64,000 bases of DNA. Origin: Buddleja alternifolia. Lineage: Eukaryota > Streptophyta > Magnoliopsida > Lamiales > Scrophulariaceae. Made by a program: the position numbers and the translations under genes. This document shows positions 10,285 to 24,235 of the stretch, one piece after another (position 1 is the stretch's first letter; each line of letters opens with the position of its first letter). The notes beneath the pieces were generated by a model, which did not search any database, was not told where the DNA came from, and was given only the letters and a program-made list of their open reading frames with translations. Location of the stretch: NCBI GenBank assembly GCA_019426215.1, contig CM033404.1:2604001-2668000 (forward strand), in the 5' to 3' direction.

Positions 10285-13200
10285 ATGGCTGTGTTCGGAT
10301 CGTCCATGCCCAGCGAGGTACGGTTGTATATATATATATATTTTTATCTTCAGCTACTATTTTGAGTTTGAAATTTATTTAATTGAATTTTGGATCGTGA
10401 TCATAGTGTAAAGGGGAACAGTAAATTGTGAAATTGATTTCATACGGAAATCTGTGATATTCCGTTTTTTTTATTTGTTAAAATTTTTAGAATTAATGCA
10501 TATTCATTTACATAGTATACGGAATTGAAATTTGTAAAATAAAGAAGCTGAATCCTCATTTTCAATTGAATTTAACTCTTTGCATCTAAGTGTGTTGGAT
10601 TACTATATGTGACAGTATATCGAATTCAATGGAGTCTGGATACAGTAAGGTAGGGTTTATGAGTGAATTGATGATGTTAAGAACATTTTATTACATGGAA
10701 ATGTGATTTTAGCTCATATGTTTTTCTTATCGTCGCAGGTTGGGTTACGGTTAATTCTCTCTCCGCTTGGATCTAATGTTGTTATTCGTACAGCATGGTG
10801 AGTGTTTGTAGTTATACTCATTGCCTTTAGAAAAGAGCTTTGAATTTCTCAGATGATATTCACGTTTTATTTTTCCGTTATACGATGACAAAAGATTTTG
10901 TTACTTTGGGATACGGTTTAAGCGCTCTTGTTTTAGTCATCTAGTTCCATTTACATCAATGTTGTGTTTAGGAACGATGATTATTGTATGTCTGTTACAC
11001 GTTATTATTCTTATTTTCTGGATATCTTCACTGATAATATGCATGTAATTTGCAGCTGTTCTGTGGGATTTGTCTTACCTGTTTATTCAACATTCAAGGC
11101 CATTGAGACAAAGGATCAAGATGAGCAACAAAAATGGCTTATATATTGGGCTGGTTAGTGTTGCTATTGATGTCTTATATGCTTATTATGGTGATTAAAA
11201 CATTTTCTATTATGGTATTAGTACCTTTAGGTTACATAAATTTTATAAACCATGAACGAGTGTCTATATGCATACTGGTCCAATTGAATTTCATGCCTCC
11301 AATGTTTTTGGTGCTTAATGTGACAGCTATACTTGGAATATGAGAATGCTTGATTTGAAACATTTCTGTTGTAGTCTGACATAATGGACTTTGTGATACA
11401 CTTTTATTGAGGAGACCATATATCATGTTATATAAAGTATGCATTTGAGTATGTACATTAATTTCTCAGAAGTAACAGTGAACTTCTGTCTGCTGAACTC
11501 ACACAATCTCTCATCTTATCCTGATGATGATATTATATTTAACTATACACTCATGTTCTCGCAGCGTATGGATCCTTTAGTGTTGCTGAGTTGTTCACGG
11601 ATAAATTTCTCTACTGGTACTAATTTTTTAGCCTATTTTTTTAACCCCCCTCCCTCCTAATTGAAAAGAAAAGGAAGCAGAAGAAAATAAACACGCACAC
11701 ACGCTCACAAATTCATGAATTAAAAGCTCTATATTGTTTGTTTTTGGAGTTGATATTAGCTTTTACTGATGCATGTCTTATCAGGTGTCCTCTCTACTAT
11801 CACATGAAGTTTGCATTTCTTGTGTGGCTTCAACTTCCATCTGTTGATGTAAGTTAATGTTTTTTTTATTTACTTGCAACATATATTTCTTTCCACTAGG
11901 TGATGATTGTGTTTAAAATAGCTTTGTGCTGGCCTCCAGTTCACCTATGAGCTAATCGGAGTTAACAAATTAGTTTTACAATTTACTTTGCAAAAGTATT
12001 GTGTGCAGTAAGTAGAATTATTTGCTAGGTTCCGGTTTGAACCTTGAATTTATGGTGAGATAATTATTGGCAGGTCAACTTCTGATATATTATATTTACA
12101 TCCCTGATTTAGTCGATCGATCTTTGTTACCAGAACAAGTACCGTTCCATTTAGGATATTGTCCGTATTTATGATCTATGTTGTATCAAGCTTGAATATT
12201 CTTAACTATGCTATGAGATAGGATTGGTAGTCCATTCTGAGGGGGGTAAACGAAATAGCAGGAGTTCTATTCTTGCAAATTTGCAAAAAGGTTACTGATG
12301 TTGACTTACATTTCGCAGTTCATGAAATCTGTCATTTTGAGACCGTTCAATTGGATTTGGGTATAGTTATTTGTTAGAATCTGTCATCTTGAGACCTTTA
12401 ACTTGGATATAGGTAATAACTACTTGTATTACTTTCTGATGCTTGCCAAATTTTTTAAAGCCCTTTACGTTATTAAAAATTAGAAGAATGACTGAGAGAG
12501 CATGATAGACCAAAGTGATTATGCTGACTTTAGTATTCATCAAAAGGTATTATTTTACTAGTCGCGCAAAAAATAAAAATTGATATGAATTTTTTTTGAA
12601 TTAAATTTAATCAGGTCTAAATTAAATGTGAGAAAAGAGAAGGAAAACTAGAGAAAAATGGAAATTAAAGTTATATGTGATTAAAAGGAAAAATAGAGAG
12701 AAACATTGGAATATGACGTGTGAAAAGATGATGCCACATCATCGAAAACACATGAGGTGGCACTATGGTGCATCTAACACCCAATTCACATAATAATTCT
12801 CTAGGCTTCACCAAAACTGCTGTCTGTCAGTTCAAGTAACTGTTGTCTAAGCCCCTCTTCAATCATATATGGTATAGATAGATAGAATGGTCAAATTATT
12901 GTTATTTTACAATTATTCTTTGGAGATGATTTACAAAATTTCATCCTCTTTTGCATCTTGTTGGCAGGGAGCAAGGGTCTTGTATATGAATCACTTGCGC
13001 CCTTTCCTCCGAAGGCATCAATCGAGACTTGATCAATTTGTGAATTTCTTCTATGGTGAAATGGTGAATACCTTGTCCTGAACCTTCTTTTGCTGATTAA
13101 AATTTTGTTGTTTGGATAATATTCTAGTTTGCCCCTCCACTGTTTGTGTTGGAGTCGGGGTTTGGAGGCTATCGCGTTGTTATTAATCGGGATTTTCTGT

Positions 13201-13772
13201 AAATTGATGTGAACGGACGAACATTTTCGGGAGCATGGACTCGGTGAACGTCGTGAATAAAATTTGCTTCTATAGTAATAGGAGAATTTGGATAAAATCC
13301 TACTGAAACCCCTTCTCACAATAAAAAAATAAAATAATAATGAATGTGAAGTCATGTATAAGTTCAGAATTCATGTGGCCGGTCTCCCATCATTTTGAGG
13401 CGGCTTTCATGGAAAGTAGCTCAAGAAATGTGTTCCCAATTCAAATATTCGTTTATGCTCCGCTTGCAGGTAAAATTTGTCAGCAACCATGAATCAGAGA
13501 TCCAATTCGCAAGAACGCTCATTACAAAGCTATTATTGTCAGGTATTTTAAAGCAATCTGTGATACATATCCTAGTTAAAGATTCTATAGCTTGATTTTG
13601 TGAATATATATATATATATATAAGCTAATTCATTGTTTTTTCTTCTTTTATAGCTAATCACGTGGTTCAGGAAATCCTTCACCCTGGGCAAAGGCAAGTG
13701 AATGGTCCTTCAATTGAAGGTCCTCCAGAACAGGTAGAGACTTCAGAATCAGAATCAGAAGATGAAGAATGA
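10285..13772 (+). CDS. HVA22K: HVA22-like protein k (TB2/DP1 family)
   Basis: HVA22 proteins are small membrane proteins related to yeast Yop1 and animal REEP5. They sit in the endoplasmic reticulum and Golgi, help shape tubules, and several respond to abscisic acid or stress. Eight exons join in frame: 10285-10317, 10739-10797, 11056-11153, 11565-11616, 11785-11848, 12968-13063, 13470-13542 and 13654-13772, giving 197 residues. The TB2/DP1 core shows CSVGFVLPVYSTFKAIE, then LIYWAAYGSFSVAELFTDK and CPLYYHMKFAFLVWLQLP, which form hydrophobic hairpins. It is followed by a basic helix NHLRPFLRRHQSRLDQF. The tail is acidic and serine-rich (ETSESESEDEE). The N terminus MAVFGSSMPSEVGLRL matches the HVA22k group from memory. 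Intron 5 (about 1.1 kb) contains repeat sequence. No defect is seen. Confidence 0.93.
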
Positions 13773-14640
13773 CACATCTGCTGAAGAGAATATCCGAATA
13801 ATTCATTGAACACTAAGCAAGCGTTGTATTTGGAAGTAGACATAATACAGTCTGTCATATCTCACAGTCCAGAAGTTCTTGAATTTCAATTTTTTGGGTA
13901 AAAGCTTTAACTAGGAACACAGAGTCTAGTTTTTAGGAGTGATTATTGTGACGCTTTAGACATAAATTACCTTCCTCCATGTACAGTGGACTACTATATA
14001 TATATATGTTTGTGTTTGTTTCCGGAATTTGAGTCTTGGAAAAGTTTTCAGGTACTTTTTAATCCTTTAAGATCAATGTCTTGACTTTTGCATTAGACAG
14101 GAGAGGGTTTGTATATATTGCCTTATTTACATCTATGTAGATTTGTGACAATTTCTTGTGATATTATACGATAGGAATTATAGCATCATACTTTAATGCA
14201 GAGAATATAGCCAGCTTCCAAATTTTACATGTGAATTATTTCTCCTTAAACTGGCATATGTATGTGTTGTATAAGTATTGTAGATTTGCAACAGAGGAGA
14301 AGAGTGCCAGATATTCGAGCTCGATTTCTTTAATTTTTATGTATATATTTTATTATTTTTTGATTTGTCGAGTCAAGATCCAACGTAGCTTCAAACTTGT
14401 TACACTAAACAGGTTAACCTTCAGCAACCAGATTAACAATATAAACTTTTGATGCTAATTCCTGTGTATCACTATATGTTACCAACAAAATATTCCTTGC
14501 TAAATATACAATTTTAATATTTCGGATACATGAATTATGCATCAAACAATTTTGTCGGTAAATTTCCTTGCCAAATCAGCAACAAGGAATACTCCTTGCT
14601 ATTAGCAACGAAACGTTTCTTAAAGGAGGCTAATTTTGCT
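13773..14640. other. 3' flank of HVA22k and degenerate repeat
   Basis: This stretch holds the 3' UTR region and then AT-rich DNA. From about 14470 onward the sequence has repeated AGCAACGAA / TTCCTTGCTA motifs that resume after the LINE at 16690-16860. This suggests an older transposon that the LINE later entered. Confidence 0.4.
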
Positions 14641-16640
14641 TTTGCACTTGAATCTAATCAAGGGTGCTTTTGTTTGTGGAATTGATTGAAAGAATTAGAG
14701 TACGGCTTGTTGGTCGGGAACATGCTTTTCTTTCTCATGGAGGTCGCCTCCAGTTGATTAAAAGTGTTATTTGTTAGATGCCGATTTATCTCTGTCAAGT
14801 TCTTGAACCTCCCATTGGAATCATTACTCAAATTGAAAGATTGTTTAATAGATTTTTTTGGGGCTCTTCAATCGAAAAAAAAAAGAACTCATTCGGCTGC
14901 TTGGGATAAAAAATTTCGGCCTTTGGAAGAGAGGGGTCTTGGAATTAGAAATCTCACGGACTTGGTGAAAGCTTTTTCATATAAGCTTTGGTGGAGATTC
15001 CAGGACCAAAACTCGTTATGGGCTCAATTCATCTCACGAAAATACTGCTTCGATCTTTTTCCAGGGGAATCTCGAGCTCGCCCCAGTGACTCCTCCGTTT
15101 GGCGAAGAATCTGTAAAGTCCGAGAAGAAGTCCAACAATTTATTTTTTGGAGAATCGGGAAAGGAAACATTTTCTTCTGGCAAGACCAATGGCTCATGGA
15201 TGGTAAAATTTCAAGATTTGTTCCCACCCATTAATTACACTCATGCTCTTGTGAAAGATTTTTGGATTGAAGAAAGCTAGGATCTATCTGGGCTCAATGT
15301 TGCAATCTCTCAACCTTTCATTGACAAAGTCACAAATCTCCAAATTCAAGAAGATGAGAATAACTCCATGGTTTGAAAACTAACTAATAGCGGTGAGTTT
15401 ACTACAAAATTAGCTTGGGAAAGTATCTATGTAGTCCGATTTTACCATCCCAAAGCTTCGACCGTATTTGGTCCCCCCTCCTTACCCCAATCATTTCAGT
15501 TTTTATTTGGAGACTTATTCGGGATTGGATCCCGGTAGATGTTCGGATGCAACGAAAGGGGTTCCAACTCGCATCTAAATGCGGATGTTGTCAACACATT
15601 GAATCCATTCACCACATCTTTATATCGAGTAGTTGTGCTTCGAAAGTATGGCGTCATTTTGAAGCCTTCTTTCAAATCCCCTCCCTCAATCCAAACAACA
15701 TTGGCCGATCCTTCACATGTGGAGAGAATCTGCCCCTTTTAAGGGAAAGGATCACATTCGAACAATTTTGCCAATTCTTATTTTGTGGTATTTGTGGTTG
15801 GCTAGAAACAACAAAAAACATAGAAATATTAACATCTCGCCTGACCGTATCATTGTGAATATTCATGAACATATAAAGCTTCTTAATAAAAGCAATCTTT
15901 AGAAGAAGGATCATTGGATTGGAGATAGGAATGTGGCTTAGATCTGGGATATTTTGCTTGACTGCTCAGTGACTATGTCCAAGTCTATCCCTGTTTATTG
16001 GACTAAGCCATCTCCGAACTGGGTAAAGCTCAACACAGATGGGGCAGCTAGGAGCAACCTGGGTCCGACAGGCGCAGGAGGTTTAGTGCGAGATAATAAA
16101 GGTAAAGTTTTGTTTGCGTTTGTTGAACCTCTTGGTATCTGTACAAATATGGCTGCCGAGCTGGCTGCCGTAAATCGAGGATTGAAACTGTGTATTGAGA
16201 AAGGATTCCACAAGGTTTGGGTTGAGTTAGATGCGCTTAGTGTGATCCACATAATCTGCTTCAAATACAAAGGTGCCTGGAGGTTGATACACTCTCCAGT
16301 CCATTAGGAATTCACTTAAACAACTCGAAACTTCCATTTCTCATGTTTATCGTGAAGGTAACAAAGCAGCAGATTTCCTCGCTAATCAAGGTTGTGAAGC
16401 CCCGTCTCTTCAAGTATTTGACAATAGCGATCTTTTTGGTGTAATTAGGGGGTATATTAGATTAGATATGCTTAACTTTCTTAATTTTCGTAACTAATTG
16501 TAAGGGAGTAGTACTCCTTTTTTCATTGTCTAGTTGGATAGGATTGAAATCTTTTGTACTACTTTTTCTTGATATATAGAAGGGAGGGGATCCCGAAAAA
16601 TCCCCCACCATGACATAGGTGGCTTTTGTCAAAAAAAAGA
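14640..16640 (+). mobile_element. Truncated, decayed LINE (non-LTR retrotransposon)
   Basis: Only the 3' half of the second open frame is present, broken by stops and frame changes. In order it shows the tail of the reverse transcriptase (HGGRLQLIKSVI; then LGIRNLTDLVKAFSYKLWWR at about 14940), and a zinc-knuckle region typical of plant LINEs (CGCCQHIESIHHIF at about 15575). A plant-type RNase H domain follows (LNTDGAARSNLGPTGAGG at about 16030, then AAELAAVNRGLKLC). The closing REGNKAADFLANQG lies at about 16350. A short A-rich tail lies near 16630. The 5' end is truncated, as is usual for LINEs. Flanking target duplications were not resolved. Confidence 0.85.
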
Positions 16641-17506
16641 AGAAGGTGGTTTCCCTAGGGACCACACACTTTATAAAAATATTTAGTGAACCACCTCGCT
16701 AAGTCAGCAACGAATATTTGGTGGATTACATTGCTACGTCGGCAATGAAAATTTGTTGCTGAAATTAGCTTTGGCTCGATATAGCTAGATCATTTTATGT
16801 TGCTGATTTCGTTGCTAACATATAGCTAGTCAACAATGAATTTTCCTCCTTGCTATTTGGATGTTATTTTGCTGTGAGGGTTCTTGTAACCAAAAGAAGA
16901 TAATGAAATAGAATTTCAATTTTCATTTGTTTTCACAAAATATGTTCAAGTTGAGGATTTCATATGTGTAGTCATTATAAAATAAATACAATAGGTGACG
17001 TATAGAAAGAAGCATAGAAATTTCAACCAGGGAATTGATATTTTATCATACGTACAACTTGTATGCGTTACAAGTAATTAGAAAACTCAACTATTGAATG
17101 CAAACTTATATAAAAACTCTTTCATACGTATTTAACTTGTGTTCTTTCATATTTGTAACATAGTTAATCTCTCCAACTTCCCTCTCTACATTCTTAACTC
17201 TTTATCTTCTTTCATAAAATAAAATAAAATAAGATAAAATAATTAAGGTTTGTTGTTAAGCATGTGCATCACACCTAGTTTTAATTGAGGCAATTCAAAT
17301 ATTCCAATGATTTATAATAAATTATACTAATGTCTTGCAGCCCCCAACTAGCATCCTTCTCTGTATTGTAAAAGTCACAGAAATTATGTGAACGAACTAC
17401 TCCATGAATAAGCACATATTTTTGCTACTAATTACTCTTTTCGGAGTAATTATTTGTTACTAAAATGCAATAAAATCAGTCTAGTGCAGTACGAGGTAAA
17501 AAGAAA
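16641..17506. other. Intergenic, upstream of the RRA gene
   Basis: Remnants of the AGCAACGAA repeat occur to about 16870, followed by AT-rich DNA. No gene is seen. No convincing core promoter could be fixed. Confidence 0.35.
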
Positions 17507-20500
17507 ATGATTGGTGATCGTCGGGACAGTGGCTTGACAAGAAAAGACTGCGGTTCCGGCGTTCCTACGCTGCCCCGATCGCGAATCACCACCACGATAG
17601 CCATCGGAGTATTCCTCGGTTGCGTCTTAGGTTTCTTCTATCCTGTCGATGTATTCGTCTCATGGCCTCCCTTTCACGACCCCATTACCTTCTCGAATTC
17701 AGAGGTCTTGAACTATTATTTTCATACTCCATGCTGTTATATCTTCTGTTCTGATTTTATTTTGAATACATATGTTAAACAGAATTTAGTTAATGCAATG
17801 TTGAATGTAAATGCAATTCAAATCTTCTCCGTTTTAATGGTGTAACACCTTCAGCTACATGCAACTAGGGGTGTGGAACGAGCCGAGCAGGCTCGAAAAA
17901 AGCTCGACTTGAACTCGAAAAAATTTGAGCTGGAGCCAAGCTTTTCTGTTGAACCGAGCTCGAGCCCAACTATACTTGTTCGAAGGCTCGCGAGCAAAAA
18001 TAAAAAACAATTTTTTTATATATGTTATAATATTTTTTTACTATATACATACATATAATATAATATCTTATAATATTATATATGTATTAATTATTAAATA
18101 TTTATGATGATTATATTTAATTATATGTATATTAATATAAAATTATTAATAATATATATATATTAATTAAAGAAAATTAAGTTTTTTTTTTCCTGAGCTC
18201 GAGCTCGAGTTCGAGCTCATTTTTCTCGAGCTCGTCAAGCTCAAGCTTAGAAATTTGGCTAGGCTCGGCTCAAGTTCGGCTCGTGGGCACCCCTACATGC
18301 AACTATGAATAACAAGTGTATCGGAATGTGAATGAAATATGGATTGAGAAAAGATTGCGTATATAAATAGAAAATGAAATCTTTTTCCACATTCAAACCA
18401 CTCAAATATACAATATATATATATATATATATGCGCGCGCATAATAGTGAATATACTTAGAAAATATTTGAATTGATGCAAATGATTTCTTCTTCGGAGA
18501 GAGAAATGAAGTTCAACATGATCTTGATGGTAAGTTGGTAACTGTTTGTTTATTTCGTTAAACGGAAATCTTAAATTATGAAATTCATTATCAAAAATTA
18601 TTTTGCATTAGTCCAAATGACTATTCCAATCACTCGACTATTTGAGTAAGATTAAACTCACAGGAAAATAAGCAGATTCATGCTCAACGTTCTTGTTTAC
18701 CTTTTAGACTTTTATCATCTCTATATTTTTTTTACTAAATTATTTCATATTTATACTAAATATTATCAATTCCTAAATTGTTAAAGCTTGATTTTTATTT
18801 TATTATTTAGAATAAATATAAAATAATAGAAGAGAGAAAATGTTAAATAGAACAAAGTGTTGGGAGAAAACACTTTTGTTTTTAGAGAAAATGTTAAATA
18901 GAACAAAGTAGAAAAAGTTGTTTTTATTTCATATGATTTATATTATTTGTTTCTCTTATTTATTTAGCATCAAATGACTTCAAATTTATTCTTTTCAATT
19001 TATTTATCTTATACGACCTTTGTTGTTATGCACAGGACAATTGATGATAAAATAAGAGAAAATCTAAAAATTACAATTATGCAAAATGATCAATTAAGAA
19101 GTTATAATTCACTTATATGAAGTTTTATTAGTTTTCTGATCTGCCATGATGAACATATGTGCAGCATGTGAAGTGTATGATGCACCTACTGAGAAACTAA
19201 AGAAACAAAATTATATTTTGCTTTGTGACTAAATTTCTTGTAATTATCGTATTTTAATTTCTAATTAAAAGTCTTCTTTAAACAAAGTTCTAATCATAAT
19301 ACAAATGAATTCTCCTTTTGTTATTGATAATTTATATATAATGGACTATCTTACCATTTTTCCGCAAATCTAATTATGCTCCAACTTTTGAACTATGAAA
19401 TATGAATTAATTAAGAAAACAAAATTACTATGAAATATATATTGAATTTATTTTTTATTAAGTCAAATCTCAAAATATTTAAATGTGAAAATTAATCCAG
19501 TGAAAGATATTATTAAAGAATAATCATAACACAAGCAAATACGTTCCATGCTCAATTCTACATCACAAATATAGAATAAGTCACAATACAAGGGCTTACA
19601 ACATATAGTACTATATAGTCCAGCCTTCAACATCAAATACATAATAAAAATGTCAAACAACATCCTTATATAAGAATATACAAATACAACAAAATAAAAT
19701 TGGGAGGGTACGAGCAGGGTTTGACCAAATCCATAACCCATTTAGGGAACCCGAACCCATCCCAAAGGGTTGATTTGTATTCGAATTATACCATTCAAAT
19801 CACTCCGTTCTTGGATTTTTATAATATTAATAGTGTATATATATAGTTATAGGTATAGATTTGTTTCACAAATATCAGATTCTCAACTGAATTGCTATCC
19901 ATGAATCATTTTTATACTAGGTTATTTTCTCTTCATGCAAGTCATCAGAAAGAATCAACATGTTAAAATCAGAGTACATAACTGCTTCAGAGAGAAACAC
20001 AGAGTTAAAAAAGCAAATTAGAGAATTGACAAAAAAGCTTCAGTTGGCTGAACAAAGGAATGATAATGCAGAGAAACAAGTATTAGTGTTAGGTGAACAG
20101 CAAAAAGCTAGTCATTTTAGCACTGTAAAAGTTATCCCTGATGATTCCATCAACCCGAAATTGGCCAAAATACTCGAAAAAGTCACTTTGAAACGTGAAC
20201 TTATAGTTATACTTGCTAGTTCAAGTGTTAAGGACATGTTCGAGGTTTGGTTCACAAGTATCAAAAGAGTAGGCATAACTAATTACTTAGTTTATGCCTT
20301 GGATGATGAAATTGCCGGTTTTTGCAAATCAAATGATGTCCACGTGTACAAAAGAGATCCCGATGAGTTAGATGAAACATTTAAATCCATTGCAAGAATT
20401 GAAGGAAATCATGAAGTCTCAGGATTGAAATTTCGGATATTGAGGGAGTTTTTACAGATGGGATATAGTGTTCTACTCTCGGACGTCGATGTAGTTTACA

Positions 20501-21024
20501 TACAAAATCCATTTGATCATCTATATAGAGACTCGGATGTGGAGTGCATGACCGACGGTCATGATAATATGACAGCTTATGGGTACAATGATGTTTTTGA
20601 TGAACCAAAAATGGGTTGGGCAAGATATGCTCATACAATGAGGATATGGGTTTATAATTCAGGGTTTTTCTATATAAGACCAACAATGCCTTCTATAGAG
20701 CTTTTCGATCGTGTAACACGTAGGCTTTCTTCGATGAATGCTTGGGATGAAGCAGTTTTCAATGAGGAGCTTTTTTACCCATCACATCCCGGTTATGTGG
20801 GGCTTCATGCTTCTAGAAGAATTATGGATTACTATATGTTCATGAATAGTAAAGTTCTATTTAAGACAGTAAGGAAAGACGCTAAACTAAGAAAACTGAA
20901 GCCGGTTATAGTTCATATGACTTATCACCCTGATAAGCTTCAAAGAATGAAAGCTGTTGTCGATTATTATGTGAATGGAAAGCAAGATGCTTTGAATGCC
21001 TTCCCTGATGGTTCAGATTGGTAA
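17507..21024 (+). CDS. RRA: RRA-type arabinosyltransferase, GT77 family
   Basis: RRA (reduced residual arabinose) enzymes act in the Golgi and add arabinose, thought to be the second residue, to hydroxyproline-linked chains of extensins. Two exons join in phase 0: 17507-17704 and 19942-21024, giving 426 residues, close to the family length of about 430. Residues about 27-44 ([18 protein letters not shown]) form a single type II membrane anchor. A coiled-coil stem follows ([28 protein letters not shown]). The catalytic domain has the metal-binding DVD at residues 247-249 within [20 protein letters not shown], plus [18 protein letters not shown] and [15 protein letters not shown]. The exon junction reads E-SSERINML, which matches remembered homologues. 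The 2.2-kb intron carries an hAT-type MITE. The N-terminal exon is variable in the family, so a missed small exon cannot be fully excluded. Confidence 0.93.
17866..18295. mobile_element. hAT-type MITE with 8-bp target duplication
   Basis: The ends are TAGGGGTGTGGAACGAGCCG and, inverted, CGGCTCGTGGGCACCCCTA. The direct repeat CATGCAAC flanks the element at 17858-17865 and 18296-18303. The interior is AT-rich, bordered by GAGCTCGAGCTCGAG-type palindromes. A related element with its own 8-bp duplication lies at 56655-57006. There is no coding capacity. Confidence 0.85.
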
Positions 21025-21471
21025 GAAACTTCGTATTTGATGCAAGTATGTATATGTTAACCTCTTGTAAGGTAACTAGAGGGTAAGGTTTTTTAAGTTT
21101 CTTATAGAAAATGTGAGTTATGTCTTTTTCTTTAAAAAATGTTTCTGTCGATCTAGCTGATAATTACAGAATGTTATTTAAAGATTACGTGTTATTTAAT
21201 TTCTTCTACAGATAACATAGATAGAATTAACAATAATTTAATATATCAAAAAATCACCATAAAAAATACCATGTTTCATAGGGACATATGACATAGATAT
21301 ATAACATATGAACTTAAACTTAAAATTTTAATTTTATAGATTAAAAAATTGACCACAAAAAAGGTTCCATTTCGAAGGCACATAAATATATACATGCATA
21401 TATTATGTATAAACTTAAGTTCAGAATCCACCTATTTCTCACCTTTACTCAGGAGATGATTCACTTTGTGT
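21025..21471. other. Convergent 3' intergenic region
   Basis: This is the space between the stop codons of the RRA gene (plus strand) and the coiled-coil gene (minus strand). It is AT-rich and presumably holds both 3' UTRs. No other feature is seen. Confidence 0.4.
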
Positions 21472-23515
21472 TCATGTCTTTTTGATAACTCCATTAGTGT
21501 CATCTGTCTGAGGATTCTTATTTGGATCATTTGCTTCAAGAATGTTTATTATATGTGGTTCACACAGTTTCCTTAGTTCATCCTGCATTATAACATGAAT
21601 CCAATTAGTAACACATTCCATTTTAATGGAAGATAGAGAAAAGAAGTACAGAGCAGATAGTACCATTAAAACACTATTTGCATCGCTGAGCCGCTGACTT
21701 TTAGTAGCATGCCTCTGCACTTTATGACGAAGCACAGATGTTTCCTGCCTCAATTCAGCCACCTTAGCTTTATATTTCTGGGGGAAAACGGGCTAAAGAT
21801 GTTATCAATGACATTTTCAGATAATAAAAAGCTTTATATATTTAACAATTACATGTTATTTGGCTTTCCTTGAATGTTTGTCATGAAAAGGAATTAGAAC
21901 TAAACATAAATTCATAGTACTTTATCTCGAATTAAAATATAGAACATAGTATTACACGGTGAAAGCAACCTAAACCCATTTAATAGTAGCAAGTGCCACC
22001 AGAAATTACAATGAAGAGAAAGTTTTTGGCTGGACCAGGTTCACCCGAGTCCAAGCCAATTGCATGACAAGTATATTTGTCATCTGATTGGTGTATACAT
22101 CAAGAAGAAATGATCAATTAGAGTACAAGTGTTATTGTACTTGCAGATATGATTGATTGGTGTGGTTAAGCCTGATCTATATTCAGCCCCTGAAAACTAT
22201 AGTTGAAATTACGTTTAAATATTCGACTACTCTCAAGTACCATATATATATATATATCCAAGTGCCAACTACCACAATATCTTCAGATAATTATGCTGCC
22301 AGTACTTCTTGAAAAATGAAACTAAGTTGTATTCATCAATTAATTCTTATCTAGTAGCATTACCGTTTGATATATATATATATATTAGATCACTACTAAT
22401 TTGTTTGATATATCGACTCATGAGATTCTACCACTACCACACAGTTAAATCACAGACATCGATATCATTTTTTTTCACTTTATGACATCATTTTTTATTT
22501 GACAGTTCACAACCACAGTTGGGTAGTGCCCAAGTGATAGGATGAAATTTCCCTTGACCAGGAGAAAATTTATGAATCAAACACATTTCCAGGAAGCATT
22601 AATAGCCAAACCCAAGGCTAAAGTGCTTAATGTGTACCTGAATCATTTTTTCAGACAAGAGCTCTGCCTGTGAGTCAATGTTTGAATCCTGTCTCACCCT
22701 GACATCAAATCCAGCATGTGGTTCTAATATACTAACAGGTGCTGGACAGCCCTCTTTGTCTGAAATACAATTATTCATTTTCACGCAGATATTGTTATTA
22801 AACACTATACTACAGATTGAATTTTCATTCAATAGCAAAAAAACAAAAACGGAAAAAAAAAAAAAACATATTCCGCATATACCTTCCTGCTCCATCCTAT
22901 TAGAGGCAATCTTGTAAATCTTGGTAGATTGCTGAAAAGAGGAAACAGGTAAAGCTAAATAAGTGGAGCAGTCACATATAACAAATACGGACGATGTTTC
23001 AACAATTGACAATATTTAAATACTTGTGAGAAGTTACATAGTTGTCTTATTACAAGATCTTTGTACGGAAGTATATCTAATCAAATTCAAGGAACACAAA
23101 TTTGTCCAAGTGCATGAATACGAACATTTACCTTTGGAGGAGCTTTATCATCTATTTGACCTGCTGAACCGGTTTCGCTGAATTAAGTTCATTCCAATGT
23201 TAGAGTGAGAAAACAAAGAGCCGAAGAATCTAAATTTTCCCTTAAGAAAAGAGTTGATAAACACGTGAAGGAATATAAACAGAAAAACTAAACAATTGTG
23301 AGAAAAAGAGGACCTAATGAGTATGGATGTATGATGATGCAACAATGACGGTGAATGAAATGTTAATAAATTGATTATCAGTAACTAAATAACCTTTCTG
23401 GAGAACAATTTTCTCCAGGGCCTCTATCTTTCTCTACATCCTTTTCCCTTCTGCTATATTCAGTCAACAAATTGCGCCTCCTTTTACACGATTTTTCTTC
23501 ATTCTCCGAATCCAT
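21472..23515 (-). CDS. Uncharacterised plant coiled-coil protein
   Basis: I do not recognise this family. Six coding exons on the minus strand join in frame with clean GT-AG sites: 23515-23394, 23177-23132, 22931-22883, 22759-22638, 21777-21664 and 21582-21472, giving 187 residues. The N terminus is charged and basic (MDSENEEKSCKRRRNLL, YSRREKDVEKD), which could act as a nuclear signal. The middle (ETGSAGQIDDKAPPK, GCPAPVSILEPHAGFDVRV) looks disordered. Residues about 105-155 are heptad-rich (AELLSEKMIQKYKAKVAEL, ETSVLRHKVQRHATKSQRL) and predict a coiled coil. The tail is acidic and polar. The consistent phases across five introns argue for a real gene. A non-coding first exon probably ends at 24235 and splices to 23531. 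Function is unknown; it may be a small scaffold protein. Confidence 0.75.
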
Positions 23516-24235
23516 CGACTCTAACCCGACCCTGACCATAAGAAATAAAACTTTTTTTCCTCTGAATCCATAGACTAAATCAAGCAGACAAAAGTTGTGA
23601 GGCAATTTATGTCATAGACAACATGCATTCAAAATCGTAAGCATCTCAATCTAAAACTCATTTGAACTGAAAATCATCAATCTCCTTATAAAACTTATCT
23701 TCCACATAGCAGAATGTATAATAATTCTCGTTTAAATTCATTACGCATATAAACGACAATATCGAATCACTAATACTGCTTCCAAATTAACACTCTACAC
23801 AATAAAAAAAAATTAAAATTAAAAACAAAAATCTGCCCCGAGCTATTCAAAATTCATGCAAGTAGTCCAAGAACTAACAAAATACTCTATCCATCTAGGT
23901 TTTTAATATAATTAGAATGGAAATTGTTCCTTGGGGTAATTTCGAAAATAACTGCAATGCTTCACAATATTAAAATCAAAAATCGAAACTCCAAAATTGA
24001 CAGATATTCGTGTTTTTTAACGTACATGATCAATCCAGCTTAATTTCATCAACATGAACACGCTCAATCACAAATATACACGCATATAAACACACACACA
24101 CACAGAATAACGAAGTTTCAGCTTGCAACAACAAAAGAATATACGCACAAAAGCAAATACATACATATAAATATATATACATACATACACACACACACAG
24201 AAGCGTGAGAGAAAACAGTGGAGAGAGAGGAGACC

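Noticed and set aside
18480..18530. Possible extra RRA exon before GTAAGT at about 18531
   Set aside because: There is no good acceptor upstream, and joining 17704 directly to 19942 gives the E-SSERINML sequence expected for the family.
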